Below are positions 1 to 12,151 of a DNA stretch of 64,000 nucleotides, in pieces. This DNA is from Cerrena zonata (taxonomy: Eukaryota; Basidiomycota; Agaricomycetes; Polyporales; Cerrenaceae). The stretch lies in the NCBI GenBank assembly GCA_038087015.1, contig JASBNA010000005.1, positions 2,008,552 to 2,072,551 of the forward strand, given 5' to 3'. Each line of letters opens with the position of its first letter. Position 1 is the first letter of the stretch. The notes beneath the pieces are model-generated. The model was not told the origin of the DNA and made no database searches. It saw only the letters and a list, made by a program, of their open reading frames with translations. A program made the position numbers and the translations under genes.

Positions 1-2
1 AG

Positions 3-3000
3 ATACTAGCTCAATACTCCGTTTCCGATGCAGTCGCAACATATTACCTCTACATGAAATATGTTCATCCGTTCATCTTCTCGCTGTGTAACATTATTCC
101 TCTGAAGGCCGATGAGGTTTTGCGTAAAGGCTCTGGTACCCTATGCGAGACCCTCCTCATGGTAAGGCAAATCTAATTGTTTGATATTCGAGATTTAATC
201 TTCATGTAGGTGGAAGCATTCCGTGGAAATATTATCATGCCGAACCGACATGAGGAATCATATGGGAACATGTACGATGGTCACTTACTTGCCTCGGAGA
301 CCTACGTCGGTGGACATGTCGAGGCACTCGAGGCTGGAGTGTTCCGAAATGATATCCCGACGAATTTCAAGATAGTTCCCGATGCTGTTCAGGGGGTAAG
401 TTGCTATGACATCGAAGTAGAATCTGTCTCACTCCCTTGTAGCTCATTGACCAACTCGACCTTGCCCTGACGTTCTGCATCGTCGACGAATCCAAGTCGT
501 CTCGCGAGGACGTGACTAACTATGACGAAGTGAAGGAGCAAATCCTGGCTAAGCTCGAGGAGATGCGCGACAATCCTCAACGTCTGGACAAACCGCTCAT
601 CTACCATTTAGACGTCGCCGCCATGTACCCCAATATCATGTTATCGAATCGACTCCAGCCGGATTCGGTCGTGGATGAATCGATCTGTGCGGTCTGTGAC
701 TATAATCGACCTGGCAAGCAATGCGATCGTAGGATGACATGGGCTTGGAGAGGCGAATACTTTCCAGCAAGACGAGACGAATATAACATGATTCGCCATG
801 CACTTAACCAGGAATCGTTCCCGTCGAAGAAACCTGGAGGTCCCCAGCGAAAGTTCGTCGACCTCTCGGAGGCCGAGCAGACTGCTCTCATGCATAAACG
901 ATTGGGAGACTACTCACGTAAAGTGTACAAGAAGATCAAGGATACGAAGGTCGAGAATCGCGAGGCGATCATTTGCCAGAAGGAGAATCCCTTCTACATC
1001 GACACTGTGCGCCGTTTCCGTGATCGTCGTTACGAGTATAAAGGCCTCCATAAGACCTGGAAGAAGAACCTCGATACTGTGGTCGAGGAGGGAGGTTCTA
1101 TTACTGAGGTAGATGAAGCCAAGAAGATGATCGTCCTCTACGATTCACTACAACTCGCCCACAAGTGTATCCTCAATTCTTTCTACGGTTATGTCATGCG
1201 AAAGGGCGCGCGTTGGCATTCCATGGAGATGGCTGGCATCACCTGTCTTACCGGTGCTACTATCATTCAGATGGCACGACAACTTGTAGAGCAAATCGGG
1301 CGTCCTCTCGAACTGGATACTGATGGTATCTGGTGTATGCTCCCCGGCATCTTTCCCGAGAACTTCAAGTTCAAGTTGAAAAATGGCAAAACCATTTTCT
1401 TCTCGTATCCATGTACCATGCTCAACCACCTCGTCCACGCTCAATTCACCAATCACCAGTACCACGATATGGACCCCGAAACTGGCGAGTATCATGTGCA
1501 CAGCGAGAACTCGATTTTCTTCGAGCTGGACGGACCATACAAAGCCATGATCTTGCCGTCTTCGAAGGAGGAAGATAAGCTGCTGAAGAAACGTTATGCA
1601 GTATTTAACGAGGATGGGTCTCTAGCCGAACTAAAGGGTTTCGAAGTGAAGCGAAGAGGTGAACTACAGCTCATCAAGATTTTCCAGTCACAAATTTTCG
1701 AGAAATTCCTCCTGGGCGATACTACCGAGGAGTGTTACGCTGCGGTAGCAAAGGTTGCGGATCGCTGGCTTGACGTTCTCTTTTCCAGGGCCCATGAGTT
1801 TAGCGACGAAGAACTGGTCGAGCTGATCGCTGAAAATCGAAGTATGTCCAAGACGTTATCGGAATATGGTGGCCAGAAGTCTACATCAATCAGTACCGCT
1901 AAGCGTCTCGCCGAGTTCCTAGGTGACCAAATGGTGAAGGACAAGGGTCTCGCTTGCAAATTCATCATCTCTGCCAAACCTATAGGTGCACCTGTTACCG
2001 AACGAGCTGTTCCAGTCGCCATCTTTTCTTCCGATGAACACGTGAAACGAACCTACCTTCGCAAATGGCTAAAGGACAACGGCCTGACCGAATTCGACCT
2101 CCGGTCCATTCTAGATTGGGATTACTATATTGAACGTCTAGGTTCTGTTATTCAGAAACTGATCACTATCCCCGCCGCAATGCAGAAAGTTAACAACCCT
2201 GTTCCAAGAATCCGACATCCAGATTGGTTGCATAGGAGAGTTATGGCCCTAGAGGACAAGTTCCATCAGCACAAGGTCACGGACTTCTTCCGGAAAATGA
2301 CTGTAGAAGAAGAGAGTCAGGCTAACGAACCAGCTCCTATGGACGTCGAGGACTTTGGAGAGACCACACACAAGAACCCACTTCGACCACGAGTCGCGGT
2401 CATTCGAAAGAAAGATCGCAAGCAGTCTGAAAAAGCTGCTAATGAGCCAGAATCGCGACGTACTGGGGTAGATCCTAAAGCCAATTATTCAAAGTGGCTA
2501 CGAGCGATCCGTCCTCGATGGAGACAAGCATTGGCTAATAACGGCACGGGTGACAATCTCGTTGTCCCGTCTATTTTCAAGGGTGTCCGTACAAAGACCG
2601 TTACTAATCGCTGGGATGTTATACAGATACGACCTACCCGAACGCCTGGTCGATTCATCATGTGGATTTCAGTTGACGGAGCATTGACCCCCATCCCCTT
2701 ACGCGTTCCCCGCGAATTCTATCTTCACCATCGAACCCCTCCCAAAAATGACCGTTTCAATACTGAGCTGTACAGTGTAGAGAAGGTTGTTCGACATCTA
2801 CCTCGAGACACACCCTGCATCAATCTACACAAAGTATCTGTGAAGGAAGATATCTACATCCAAGGTCGTGAACATTTTATCGACTTGACAAACGATCCCA
2901 ACGTAGATGGTGTATACGAAACTCAGGTGAGCATAGTCCACACCTCCTACTTCATACCTTAGCTAATATACGTTAGATCCCCTTAATTACTCGAGCGCTG

Positions 3001-5461
3001 CTCAAACTCGGGAAGGCCTGCCTTCATGAGGTACATGGCCTTACCTTGAATCGAGCTGAATCCACCGGTTTCGATTTACATCAACTGGATCGTGCCACTT
3101 CCCATTCCTCTCGGTATAAATACTTGGACGAGGGTCGATCGGGAAAGTACATCTTCCTGTATCATGCTTGCTCGACTAATACAGCTGTACATGTATTCGC
3201 AATCTTCCTTCCACAGGGCGCAGTTCGACTTCACATCGTAGACCCTGCTACTCGCCGTCAGCCTATCATTCGTTTATCCGAAACTTACCAAGATCTTCAC
3301 GAGAAGAAGCTCCGGTCTTCGGGGAAGAATATCTCCGTCGATTACCCTTCCTCACACGACTTCTCATCTACGTATCATGCCAACGATGCAACCGCACTGA
3401 AGGCTATCTCCCGTGAACTCGGCCTTATAGAGAATCAGTCGTTCATGGTAGTCATCTCATCCATGAAAGACTCGACCTACTTTGAGTCACAGATTCCTAA
3501 GCTAGCGAAGTTCCCGGTTTTGTCAATGCCGAAGACTCGTGCTCCGCACTCTCTAGATGTCTTCCCTTGGCAACCTGCAGTTGCGCAGAAAATGATTGGT
3601 CGCTATCTTGCCATGGGCAATTGGCTAGACCGTACAGTAGCTCTGGCAGACTACTATGATGTCCCCCTTGGTCATATCGAAGGTGACCAACCCCTTCTGT
3701 TGGCCGACCTTGACTTTGCACGAAGACTCACCAACCAGGATGTCGTCCTATGGTGGTCACCCGGCGATCTTCCAGACCTTGGTGGCATCGAATATGACAG
3801 GAGACCGACAGAAGAATTACCTAAAACCGAGTTTATGTCACCTGGGTGCTACTCCAATGTGTGCCTTGAATTCACTGTTCGGAACCTGGCCGTGAACGCT
3901 GTCCTGCATTCAGTTATCCTGAATGAATTGGAAGGCAGCGGTGGTGCCACCGCATTCGACTCTTCTCGAACCCTGGACGAATATGCGGGCCCAGATGTTC
4001 AACGAGATTTGACTCTCGGAGAATCCAGCATGTCACCCATGGTATTCTCAGTTCTGAAGAACATGGTCAAGACGTGGCTGATAGACAAGATCCAAGGCAA
4101 CTTCGAGAGCCCAGCATCAGTCACTGTCGATCACTTTTGGCGGTGGATTAGCTCAACCTCATCTAACTTATACGACCCAAGCATCCATCGATTTATCCAT
4201 GGACTAATGCGCAAGACCTTCATTCAAATGCTGGCCGAATTCAAACGTTTAGGATCCCACGTTGTCTATGCAGACCTCAGCCGTATCCTTCTGGTCACTT
4301 CCAAACCCCCTGGAACAGCACACGCATATGCCACTTACATCACCACTGCAGTCACCTCTCATGAACTCTTCCAACACGTCTATCTCAGTACCGAACGTTT
4401 TTATGACTTCTTGCTCTTCATGGACGAGGCTAATCTTGGTGGTGTCGTCTGTGAGGACCCACTTGCGTTGGAGATGCCGGAGGAGCTTAGCATCGAGATG
4501 CGGTGGAATATAGAAACTTTCCTTCCCCCAGCGATTCAAAAGGACTTCCGAAATGTCCTTCGCTTCTACCTCGTGGAATTCTTCAGGGCTCGTCAAAAAA
4601 GTTCAGACGGACAACGTATGCCTTTACGAGTCTTGCAAAATGGCGCTCCAGACGCTACGCAAAGAGACGCAGCGAAAACGAAGGAACTGGAGGTCACCCG
4701 AGAATTCATTTCCCGTCGTCTTACTCGCAAGATGCTCAAAGTGATCGGAAGTATCCTAGAAAAACATCGTTCGGCTATGATGGACGAAGACGAGTTAGCC
4801 AAATGGGAGTTCCCACAACTACCTGGATCACATCTCGAAATGTCAAATCCTGTTCTGGAATTTGTCAAATTTGCGTGTGCAGTCTTTGCGCTATCCAAAG
4901 AATACCAGATCGAGGTTGGGCTACTCAAGCGTAATTTGCTGGAACTCGTGGGTGTCAGAGAATTCGCCAATGCTGCCACCTTCCATAACCCTTGCGAGCC
5001 TCTGAAGCTCTCCAATGTTCCCTGCCGACACTGCGACGGACTTCGCGATTTCGACCTATGCCGAGACCCGGAACTACTACCTAATAATAGGGATGTCCAT
5101 GCCCGATGGACGTGTTCGAATTGTGGCGGGGTATACGATCGTACCATGATTGAGTTCTCTCTTATGGAAAGAGTCAACGAACTGGAACTCAGATCCGCTC
5201 AGCAAGATCTACGCTGCGGCAAGTGCAAACAGGTTCAGTCCGATAACATCTCGCGTCACTGCCAATGCTCTGGAAATTATCAGCTCACTGTGGCCAAGCC
5301 GGACATTCGACGTAAACTGAAGACGATTGTATCCGTTGCTGAAGTGCACAATCTGCATCGTCTCAAGGTCAGTAGTATTTATCACCGTATTTTCCGTGTT
5401 ATTCAAGATACTTATTGATATGTAGGAATGTGCTGAGACCATGTTCGCCAATTGGGGCTAA
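3..5461 (+). CDS. POL2: DNA polymerase epsilon catalytic subunit A, 5' truncated by window edge
   Basis: Catalytic subunit of the leading-strand replicative polymerase (nucleus). Five visible exons, all phase 0: 3-161, 210-395, 443-2926, 2977-5367, 5426-5461, giving about 1751 residues; yeast Pol2 has about 2220, so the N-terminal exonuclease part is missing. The first visible residues ([20 protein letters not shown]) match the conserved block before the polymerase domain. Seen: motif [11 protein letters not shown], motif [11 protein letters not shown], motif C DTDG, and the family's cysteine pair near motif A (CAVC...KQC). A PIP-box-like QHKVTDFF lies near position 2268. The second, inactive polymerase half follows, and the C-terminus has paired CxxC zinc-finger clusters (CRHC...CSNC, CGKC...CQC; 5020-5275) that bind the B subunit. 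The stop TAA is in a 36-nt last exon. All key residues look intact. Confidence 0.97.
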
Positions 5462-5902
5462 GGTCCTAACGCTATCCGCTAGAGCTTTCTATTTGTATCA
5501 TGCTTTTATCCAAGTCTTCGCTTTCAGGTTTTTTTTTTTTTTGCACAACGTAATTTATTCGTGCCAGCAATGATCCTCCTTGTTTGTAATACAACTGTAC
5601 GGCTATGTTTGATAATATGTACTCAAGTAATCCTCATGGAAGTGGAATAACACTTGCACTCTTCCCAGTGAACGATGTCTGCGATGAGAATTGGGGTTAG
5701 TTTAGAACTTTATCTTAGGTGAGCAGAAATGTCGTAAGTCTATCGAATTGAAGACATGAGATATGTTCTGGTATTCGGAAACAGATACCCCTTCTATTGC
5801 TGCAATCAGCTATTCTCTGCAAAGGATAGGCTCTTATAAAAGCACCTAGAGTCAAGGGGTGTTAGTCCGACAAACCAAATACTTTACCAACTTCAATCAT
5901 CA
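5462..5902. promoter_or_regulatory. Intergenic region with TATA-type promoter of the next gene
   Basis: 440-bp gap after POL2. A TATAAAA at 5835-5841 sits 62 bp before the next start codon, a spacing that fits a TATA promoter with a short leader. A T12 run near 5530 follows the POL2 stop and may lie in its 3' UTR. No ORF of note. Confidence 0.5.
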
Positions 5903-6985
5903 ATGGCCGACAAGTTCTCCAAACTCTTCATTGTCCTCGGTGTCTTCACGATGACCGCAGTCGCGTTGTGCCCTAGCTCATGGTGGCCTGGACGGTAAGC
6001 ACAACATATTCAGTTATGACCGAGCTGTTGTGTCATCGGGGAGAGTGCTTCCTACAGCTTCGTGGACCAGGCCATTGGATACGGTATTGCCAATGAAGGC
6101 GTTCAAGACATCGCTAAAGCTTCCAACAACCTCGCCAATTGCGACCTCAGTCCCGGTACGATTCGACCCTGTGGAGAATGCGGTAAGCCTTGTTCGTTCT
6201 GCTTAAACAGTGATATGTAGTAAATTAATATGGTCATAGTCAAACTTACCAATCCCCAGGGTAAAGAATGCGTCTTTGACGCTATCAATCTGAAATGTGT
6301 CGATTGGCCTACCAAGATAACAAACGATTTTATTACCAAGAAAAACACGGACAGATGCCCTACCCTGGAGCAGATTATTGATGTAAGAATCACGTTCTAT
6401 AGAAGAAATTTCACTTACTGTCTTAATTCGGGATAGATGAAACCTAGCCAAGTTGACCTCGATGCTGCTCACAAAGAGTGGGATAATATCAAGAAGCATG
6501 TCCTGGATGGAGATGCTACCGACAACACTACGGGTAGACACCTCTTTACAACCTGGCAAACGGTTCACAAAGGAGAATCCGGAATCTGTCGTACAAGAAC
6601 CAATCTCTGCTCGTTCATGGTGAGCCGAAACTGACGAAGATCAAAGCGAAATGATCCTTACTATGTTATACAGCGTGACAAGCCTGTCCACAAGAATCTG
6701 TGGGATGATCGTCCTCGTGACGAAAAGGCCCAGAACAGGTACACCAAAGAGCACGTTGCAGATATCTGTATCGGAGCGATCCTTCTCCATCGCAAAACTC
6801 CTGGAACGAACCCACTCTCGGTATCTATACAAACAGGGGCGAACGGCCCTATTTGCGTCAGCCATCGTACTGGGGGGTCTTGCTATCCCAATGGAATCCA
6901 TGGAAGCCATGCTGATTTGGGCACTGAGTGCAAGGAGGGTACTGGAGACGGGGAGATGGACGATACAGTTAAGGAAACATTGTAG
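5903..6985 (+). CDS. Small secreted cysteine-rich protein, family not recognised
   Basis: Five exons restore one 284-residue frame: 5903-5994, 6058-6182, 6240-6382, 6437-6619, 6674-6985 (all GT-AG introns). The start is the first ATG after a TATA box. Residues 1-22 form a typical signal peptide (KLFIVLGVFTMTAVA core), so the product is probably secreted. The mature part has scattered cysteines (for example CDLSPGTIRPCGEC, GKECVF, KCVDW, RCPT, ICRTRTNLC), an acidic C-terminus and no membrane segment. I recognise no enzymatic motif. It could be an effector-like or cell-wall protein, but that is inference from secretion and cysteine content only. Confidence 0.75.
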
Positions 6986-7735
6986 TCACGATTCTGAGAT
7001 GAGGCTACTTGGTACGGTGACTGAGACATATTGAGGGTATGTAGGTGGTAGGAATTTGTACAGACATCGCGAGGATTCCTAGTGGACGAGAATCAGTATT
7101 GTTGTACTTACGTGCATGCATGCAGTGAGTAGTCCGTTTAGGGATGTGATTCATGCGACTTGGATTCAGATCCGCGGATCATCAGCTACCAACTTGAATG
7201 TCTACGGAGGTCGACAGACTCACAGTCGACTCACAGTCATAATATTACAGGAATCCGCCTGCTATAGTGAAGCTAGAGAACAACTTAACTTGAAAGAATC
7301 AATTTATTGTAATTGAGCCCCAGTGCCAGTGGTTCAAGTTGAAGTTGTAGACAGGATCTTATCTTATCTCGGTCAGAGTCGGTATATATTTGCAATTGGT
7401 CTTACATAACCGGTCTTGACAACGCCACTTGTAAGATGCCCAGCTAAAAGAACATACCAACGATGTCCGACTCTTTTACTAGCTTGCTCAGATCCTTGTA
7501 CAACATAATATTTATCATACAACTACACTGAGACCAGCAGGATAATTCTTCAACGGGACCTCATCATCACAAGTCGTTACAGTACGGTAAGAATAACATA
7601 AAATGGCAGAGGTATCGGTACCGTGCAAGCAGCACCCACCAAAACATCATATAAAAAGACGTCGAACCAAGCGAAAGCTGAATTTATGAAAACAGAAGAA
7701 CGAAAAAAAAACCAACAGAGAACGGGTCTGGAAAA
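6986..7735. other. Intergenic, no gene seen
   Basis: 750 bp between convergent genes. ORFs here are short and have no recognisable motif. Probably 3' UTRs of both neighbours. Confidence 0.6.
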
Positions 7736-10536
7736 CTAAAAGTCCTCTTCTTCCTCCCTTACAGAGCCTCCCGCAAACCCTGGCCACTTCTTACCATCGA
7801 CCCATGGTTCATCCATACTTGGTCTCGGCTTGAAACTTTCCCTTCGCATCCTCGAAGCTTTCCTTGCTGCGCCAGCGGTACCATTAGCATTAGCAACGGC
7901 TCCATAAACGCGAATACCTCCTGCTGAAGTACTTCGTTGAGTCTGAGGGTATGGATGATAACTATGTGAATGATGATTCAATTGAGTAGTGGGCACTCGT
8001 CCATGCCCCTAGTACATGGTGTTGTGTACCAGGTTTAGGAACGGGCATAGCGAGAGGAACGGGTCGAGGGAGGGAAGAAGTCGTAGGGGTCTTTCCAGGT
8101 ATCTTGGATGGCGAGGCGGGTCGTTGGCTGGGTATTCGAGTGCCTGTAGGAACCGGAGGGACGTTATTGTGTGATGAAGTTGACTCTCCAAGGCGGGGCC
8201 GCTTACTTGATGCTGATCGCGACATACTCGAACTAGGACGGATGGCAGGAGTGACAGCGTCAGACTTGCTATTACTACGCGTTCGAGTCGTCCCGTGTCC
8301 GTGACTAGTCGAAGGTGCGTATGAAGGTGTTTTTGCTCGTGGAGGTGCAGAGCTTCCTCGACTGGGCGGTTTGGATCGTCGGCCATTGGCATTGGTGCTG
8401 TTTTCCTTTTCGGACACGACACCGACCGTCTCTTGGAGGATGCGAAGAATACTTTGACTGTGGACGAGGAAAGTTCGTCCTGTCTCAGCTTCCCAAGCTG
8501 GGATGGAGATGAGTAGATCTTGCTCGAGCTAGTCAATTACCGAATTAGTCGCAATCCTTCTGATATCACTCTTTATCGAGTACTCACCCGTGGCTTCTCC
8601 TTCTGAACTCTCTTTCGCATCTTCTCTTCCCTCAACAGTCTTCCGGGATCTCGTGGACCTCTCCCAAGGAGACGGCTCTGATCAGCCGCGGCAGCAGCCA
8701 ACTCTTTCTGGTCTTCGCAAATCTCAAAGTACTTCTTAATGCTATTAAGAAGCGGTCCTTTGAGTTTGCGTTCCTCTTTCAAGCGGCGGATCTCTTCTTC
8801 ATGAATGGAGAGCAACTCCTCCGTATGCTCATCTATAAATTTAAAATTAGGAATAGGGTAATAAGTAAGCGTAATGATTAGCTTACCATCTGCGAAAGGC
8901 GCAAAGTCAGCCTTCTCATCTTCACCGACCATCAAGTCATCCCACAGTCTCCGAATCTCGTCCCTCGCATTCTCCACAAACGTACTCATCTTCTCCCTCT
9001 TCAACTCCAACATCCTCTCCAACTCCTCTTCATACGCTCTAATGGTTTCGTCCGTACTTCCCCTTTGCGACTCAACAAAGGCGTCCATATCTTCATCCTG
9101 CACGCCCAACCGACGCCACAGAGCTTCAAGTTGATCATACATAGCTTGGATATGCGATTCCCGTCGTCTCTTGATATCTTCAAGTGCAGATCGTTTATTC
9201 TCTGCCCATGACAGGAGACCGGGAGTAGGTTCGATCCCTTCCAGACCGAATATTGGAGTGTTCGATTGTGCCATCTCTTCATCTGTTAACTCTTCGAGAC
9301 GGAGAACAAAGCGAGCAAATACGCGTTCATATTCCATTTCAGAGACAGTCGGAGATTCTTCTGATAGAGATGATGCGGCGGTGAGGAGGAACGGGGTGAC
9401 GGATTTGATGCGGGTTTGAGGGGTCGGTGTCGCGAGTGTCGAGCTTGAGAGGAACGGGTCGGAGGTGCTGCTCGAGTGGGATGTTCGGGAACTACATGAG
9501 GATGTCGAGCGTTGGAATGATGGGATGCCGAGTGTTGAGGAGGATGCAGAGGTGAGATCGTCTATCGGTGGATGGGGTATTCCTAGTTCGGTATGGAGCC
9601 AGTCAATCTGGACGAGGGTGTCTGAAAGTTGTGTTAGTCGTTTCGTCTACGAGAAATATAGTTTTCAGTATTTTTCCGAGATCAAAGGTAGTCATTGTAG
9701 AAACTCACTACTTCGCCCTTCCCACGAACGAGTTCTTTCTCTAATCGAGAGAAACGTTCGGGGGAAACATCGCGATTGGAATCGGGGTCGTAGTCAGGTT
9801 CACCAGCTACTGGTGTGGGATCGAGGATATCTGAAGGGAAAAAGTCGGGGCCAAGGGTACGAGAAAGTGTCGCCAATCGGCTTGTTATTGTAAGTAGCTG
9901 TTCGAGCTTTGTGTGGTATAGCTAGATGTTCGAAAATGGGTCAGCATTCAACGCGGTCGCTTTAAAGTCAAAGTATATGCATATAACAGATTATCGTAAC
10001 CGTCGGAGTGGCGCAACTAGCTTACTTGTGACGCTGAAACGTGTTACGTTGAAGTAGCTTCTTCCCGTACATCCACGACAATAAAAAGTCTACACCCGCA
10101 CCACACTCATACTTCCTTCCATAAACCATCGAAGCAAAACTCAAAAACTCACCTGTCTCAGTTTTTCCTGAAACTCCGTAATCATCTCAAACCTCTTCGG
10201 CAACACCTGTTCCTTCCTGACCTCCCCCACACTCCCCGGAGCGGCCTTGACATGTCCCCCGAGTGCTTTACTATATCTCACACATTCTTCTTCCACTTCA
10301 CCACATTTCGCCATCCATTCGTCTACCTGTTTTCTCCGTGTATCGATTTGCTCTTCCACACATTGCGTGAGCTGCTGCTGGAGCGTCTGGAGGTCGTCTG
10401 CGAGGGCGGTGGCCGGAAGTCCGAGTTGCGCGTGGAGAGTGGGGAGAAGTTGTGTCTGGGATTGCAAGTGACTATGGAGCGAGTTGAGCAGCGAGGTTAT
10501 CGTCGTCGTCGACATGGCCGTCGTTATGAAAGACAC
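7736..10536 (-). CDS. ASE1: Anaphase spindle elongation protein, Ase1/PRC1/MAP65 family
   Basis: Cross-links antiparallel microtubules at the spindle midzone. Exons on the minus strand: 10536-10153, 9921-9709, 9646-8887, 8832-8588, 8528-7736. Splicing gives the family layout: an N-terminal coiled coil (LLNSLHSHLQSQTQLLP, then a Q/E-rich helix), the block KELVRGKGEV-TKRLTQLSDTLVQIDWLHTELGI, the central spectrin-like helices (ELTDEEMAQSNTPIFGLEGI, LWRRLGVQDEDMDAF, RIRRLWDDLMVGEDEK-type), then KYFEICEDQKEL and LEQDLLISIPAWEAETG. The tail is Ser/Pro/Arg-rich and ends in EEEEDF. A second ATG at 10515 is also possible. The switch into the last 86 codons (about 7997-8030) needs a +1 frame change. 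No good splice pair explains it: a 34-nt GTTCCT...TAG intron would fit in length only. This is either a tiny intron or a sequence error. Confidence 0.9.
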
Positions 10537-10738
10537 ATATGCTTCACCTGAAACTCAACCGCGTCGGCTAATGCACGCGACGCCTCATGTGACCGTACCT
10601 AACACGTGCCACACTCGCCCATATATGGTCTTTGGTATTTGTTTGGAGTAGGGTATGTGTGTTTTAGACAGAAGAAAGTACATAAGTTAACAGCGGAAAC
10701 AAACAATGTACGTCTACCGGTACAACAAGCGAGTCTAC
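10537..10738. other. Promoter-side gap between ASE1 and DPM1
   Basis: About 200 bp upstream of ASE1 and downstream of DPM1 (both minus strand). No ORF or repeat was seen. Confidence 0.5.
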
Positions 10739-11685
10739 TTATTTCGCTTGTGACGTAGGGGACAGCGCGCCCATTACCGAACGTGCAAACAAGAGTAGTG
10801 CGACGAACACAAACACGAGAGCAATGACGAGGAGTGCGCTGAACTTGTACCAGTAGAGTTCGGCAAGTTGTTCGAGGTACTTAATCATGACCTTTCCTGT
10901 CAGTTTCGATTCACCTTCCGCTCGGACACCAAACGAGAAGGGAACTTCGGCGATAGCGTCTGGGGGAATGTGGGCCTTGATGAGAAGGTCGAGTGCGATT
11001 TTGAATCCTTGCGAGTTAAGGCCACGAGCTTTAAGGAACTAGACAGAAATGTTAGAATCTCGTAACACATCGCAGCAGAGAAAAATCAAGACATACAGCT
11101 TCTTTCCGGATACCAAAGAATCCGGACATGGGATCACTAGCAGTGGTCAACGGGAGGGCCAATACTCGTGCACCAGAAGAGATAATTCGTCTGTGGACAG
11201 GCCAATCCTTGTCCATCTCGACACCCTTCGCATAACGTGTTCCGAGAACGAACGTCGAAGACGGTGACATGGATGCAAGCATGGTAGGGACGTATTCAGG
11301 GGGATGCTATGAACACCAACGTACATTCAATAAACATAACATATAACTGAGAAGATGACTCACTTGTAAATCAGCATCCATACACAACATATTGTCTCCC
11401 AACGCCTCCTGGAATCCTCTCACAACCGCACTACTCAAACCCCTCTCTGTAGTCCTCACAATAATGCGAACGTTGTACCCCTCCCGCTGAAGTCCCTGTA
11501 CATTCTCTACAGATCCGTCGCGGCTGTTATCATCCACAATGATGATTTCCACTTGGTCTGGAGGAACGGGAGAGTCGACACGTCGAAGAGCAGTAAAGAT
11601 ACGTGTGACGAGAGGTCGAATGTTTCCGTTCTCCTTATATGCGGGAACGATGACAGGAATAGTGAATCGGTGTTCGGCCAGACAT
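10739..11685 (-). CDS. DPM1: Dolichol-phosphate mannosyltransferase
   Basis: Transfers mannose from GDP-mannose to dolichyl phosphate at the ER, supplying N-glycans, GPI anchors and O-mannosylation. Three exons: up to 11364, 11306-11097, 11038-10739. Seen: the GT2 opening IPVIVPAYKENGNI, IIIVDDNSRDGS, the catalytic DAD motif MDADLQ, HPPEYVP, DPMSGFFGIRKEA, and PFSFGVRAEGESKLTG. A single C-terminal hydrophobic segment (ALLVIALVFVFVALLLFA) anchors it, as in the one-subunit yeast type. The N-terminal frame has no in-frame ATG: the nearest ATG (11685-11683) is one base out of frame with the conserved block, so the true start is unresolved (one-base error, or an upstream exon). Confidence 0.93.
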
Positions 11686-11913
11686 GGTGAGTCGATCGTG
11701 TGTTTAGTTCTTTGAATGGGGAAAGGTGGTTATGTGCTGAGCGGAACTTCTTAAAGTTATCAATGCTCCGAAGGGTTTTGGAGTAAAAAGAGCGGCGAGA
11801 TTTGACCTAAGTGTGCTTGACCTGGCACTGCAATGATGTGGCACGAAAGAAAGAGTAGTGGTAGCTATCACGTGTAAGCAATACACTTTGTGTTCTATTC
11901 CCAGTTAGATCTG
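11686..11913. other. Upstream flank of DPM1, host side of the insertion
   Basis: Likely DPM1 promoter. It ends at the 9-bp target site of the composite element, so the insertion lies about 230 bp upstream of the DPM1 coding region. Confidence 0.5.
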
Positions 11914-11922
11914 TTACCGACA
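11914..11922. repeat. Left target site duplication TTACCGACA
   Basis: Nine bases identical to 32263-32271. They directly abut the terminal TAGACTCGT on the left and the terminal ACGAGCCTA on the right. This marks the outer borders of one insertion. Confidence 0.9.
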
Positions 11923-12090
11923 TAGACTCGTAAAACCAGTCCACTCGCAAGCTGGACGCGCTTTCCTTTTGTGGATTCGGAGTTTGGAATGGCGCGAGCT
12001 TGCGAGCGGACTGGGCGAATTGGACACTGTTTTGGCGGGGTGCTCTTTGGCGCTCGTAAAAGTGTGGACTTAGTGAAATCAACGTTCACG
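11923..12090. repeat. Terminal inverted repeat, type A, with hairpin
   Basis: Tip TAGACTCGTAAAA, then stem CCAGTCCACTCGCAAGCT (11936-11953) pairing with 11997-12014 with one mismatch, then GGGCGAATTGGAC, TTTTGGCGGGGTGC and AAAAGTGTGGACTTAG. The same order of blocks occurs in the other terminus (18557-18661 and 32161-32262 plus adjoining arm), where the stem sequence is different. The mirrored copy of this repeat ends at 32151. Confidence 0.85.
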
Positions 12091-12151
12091 CTCTTGGTGA
12101 GCACGATGGCCTTTACCTCGCAACCTACCCTACTCATAAGCAACATGTACT

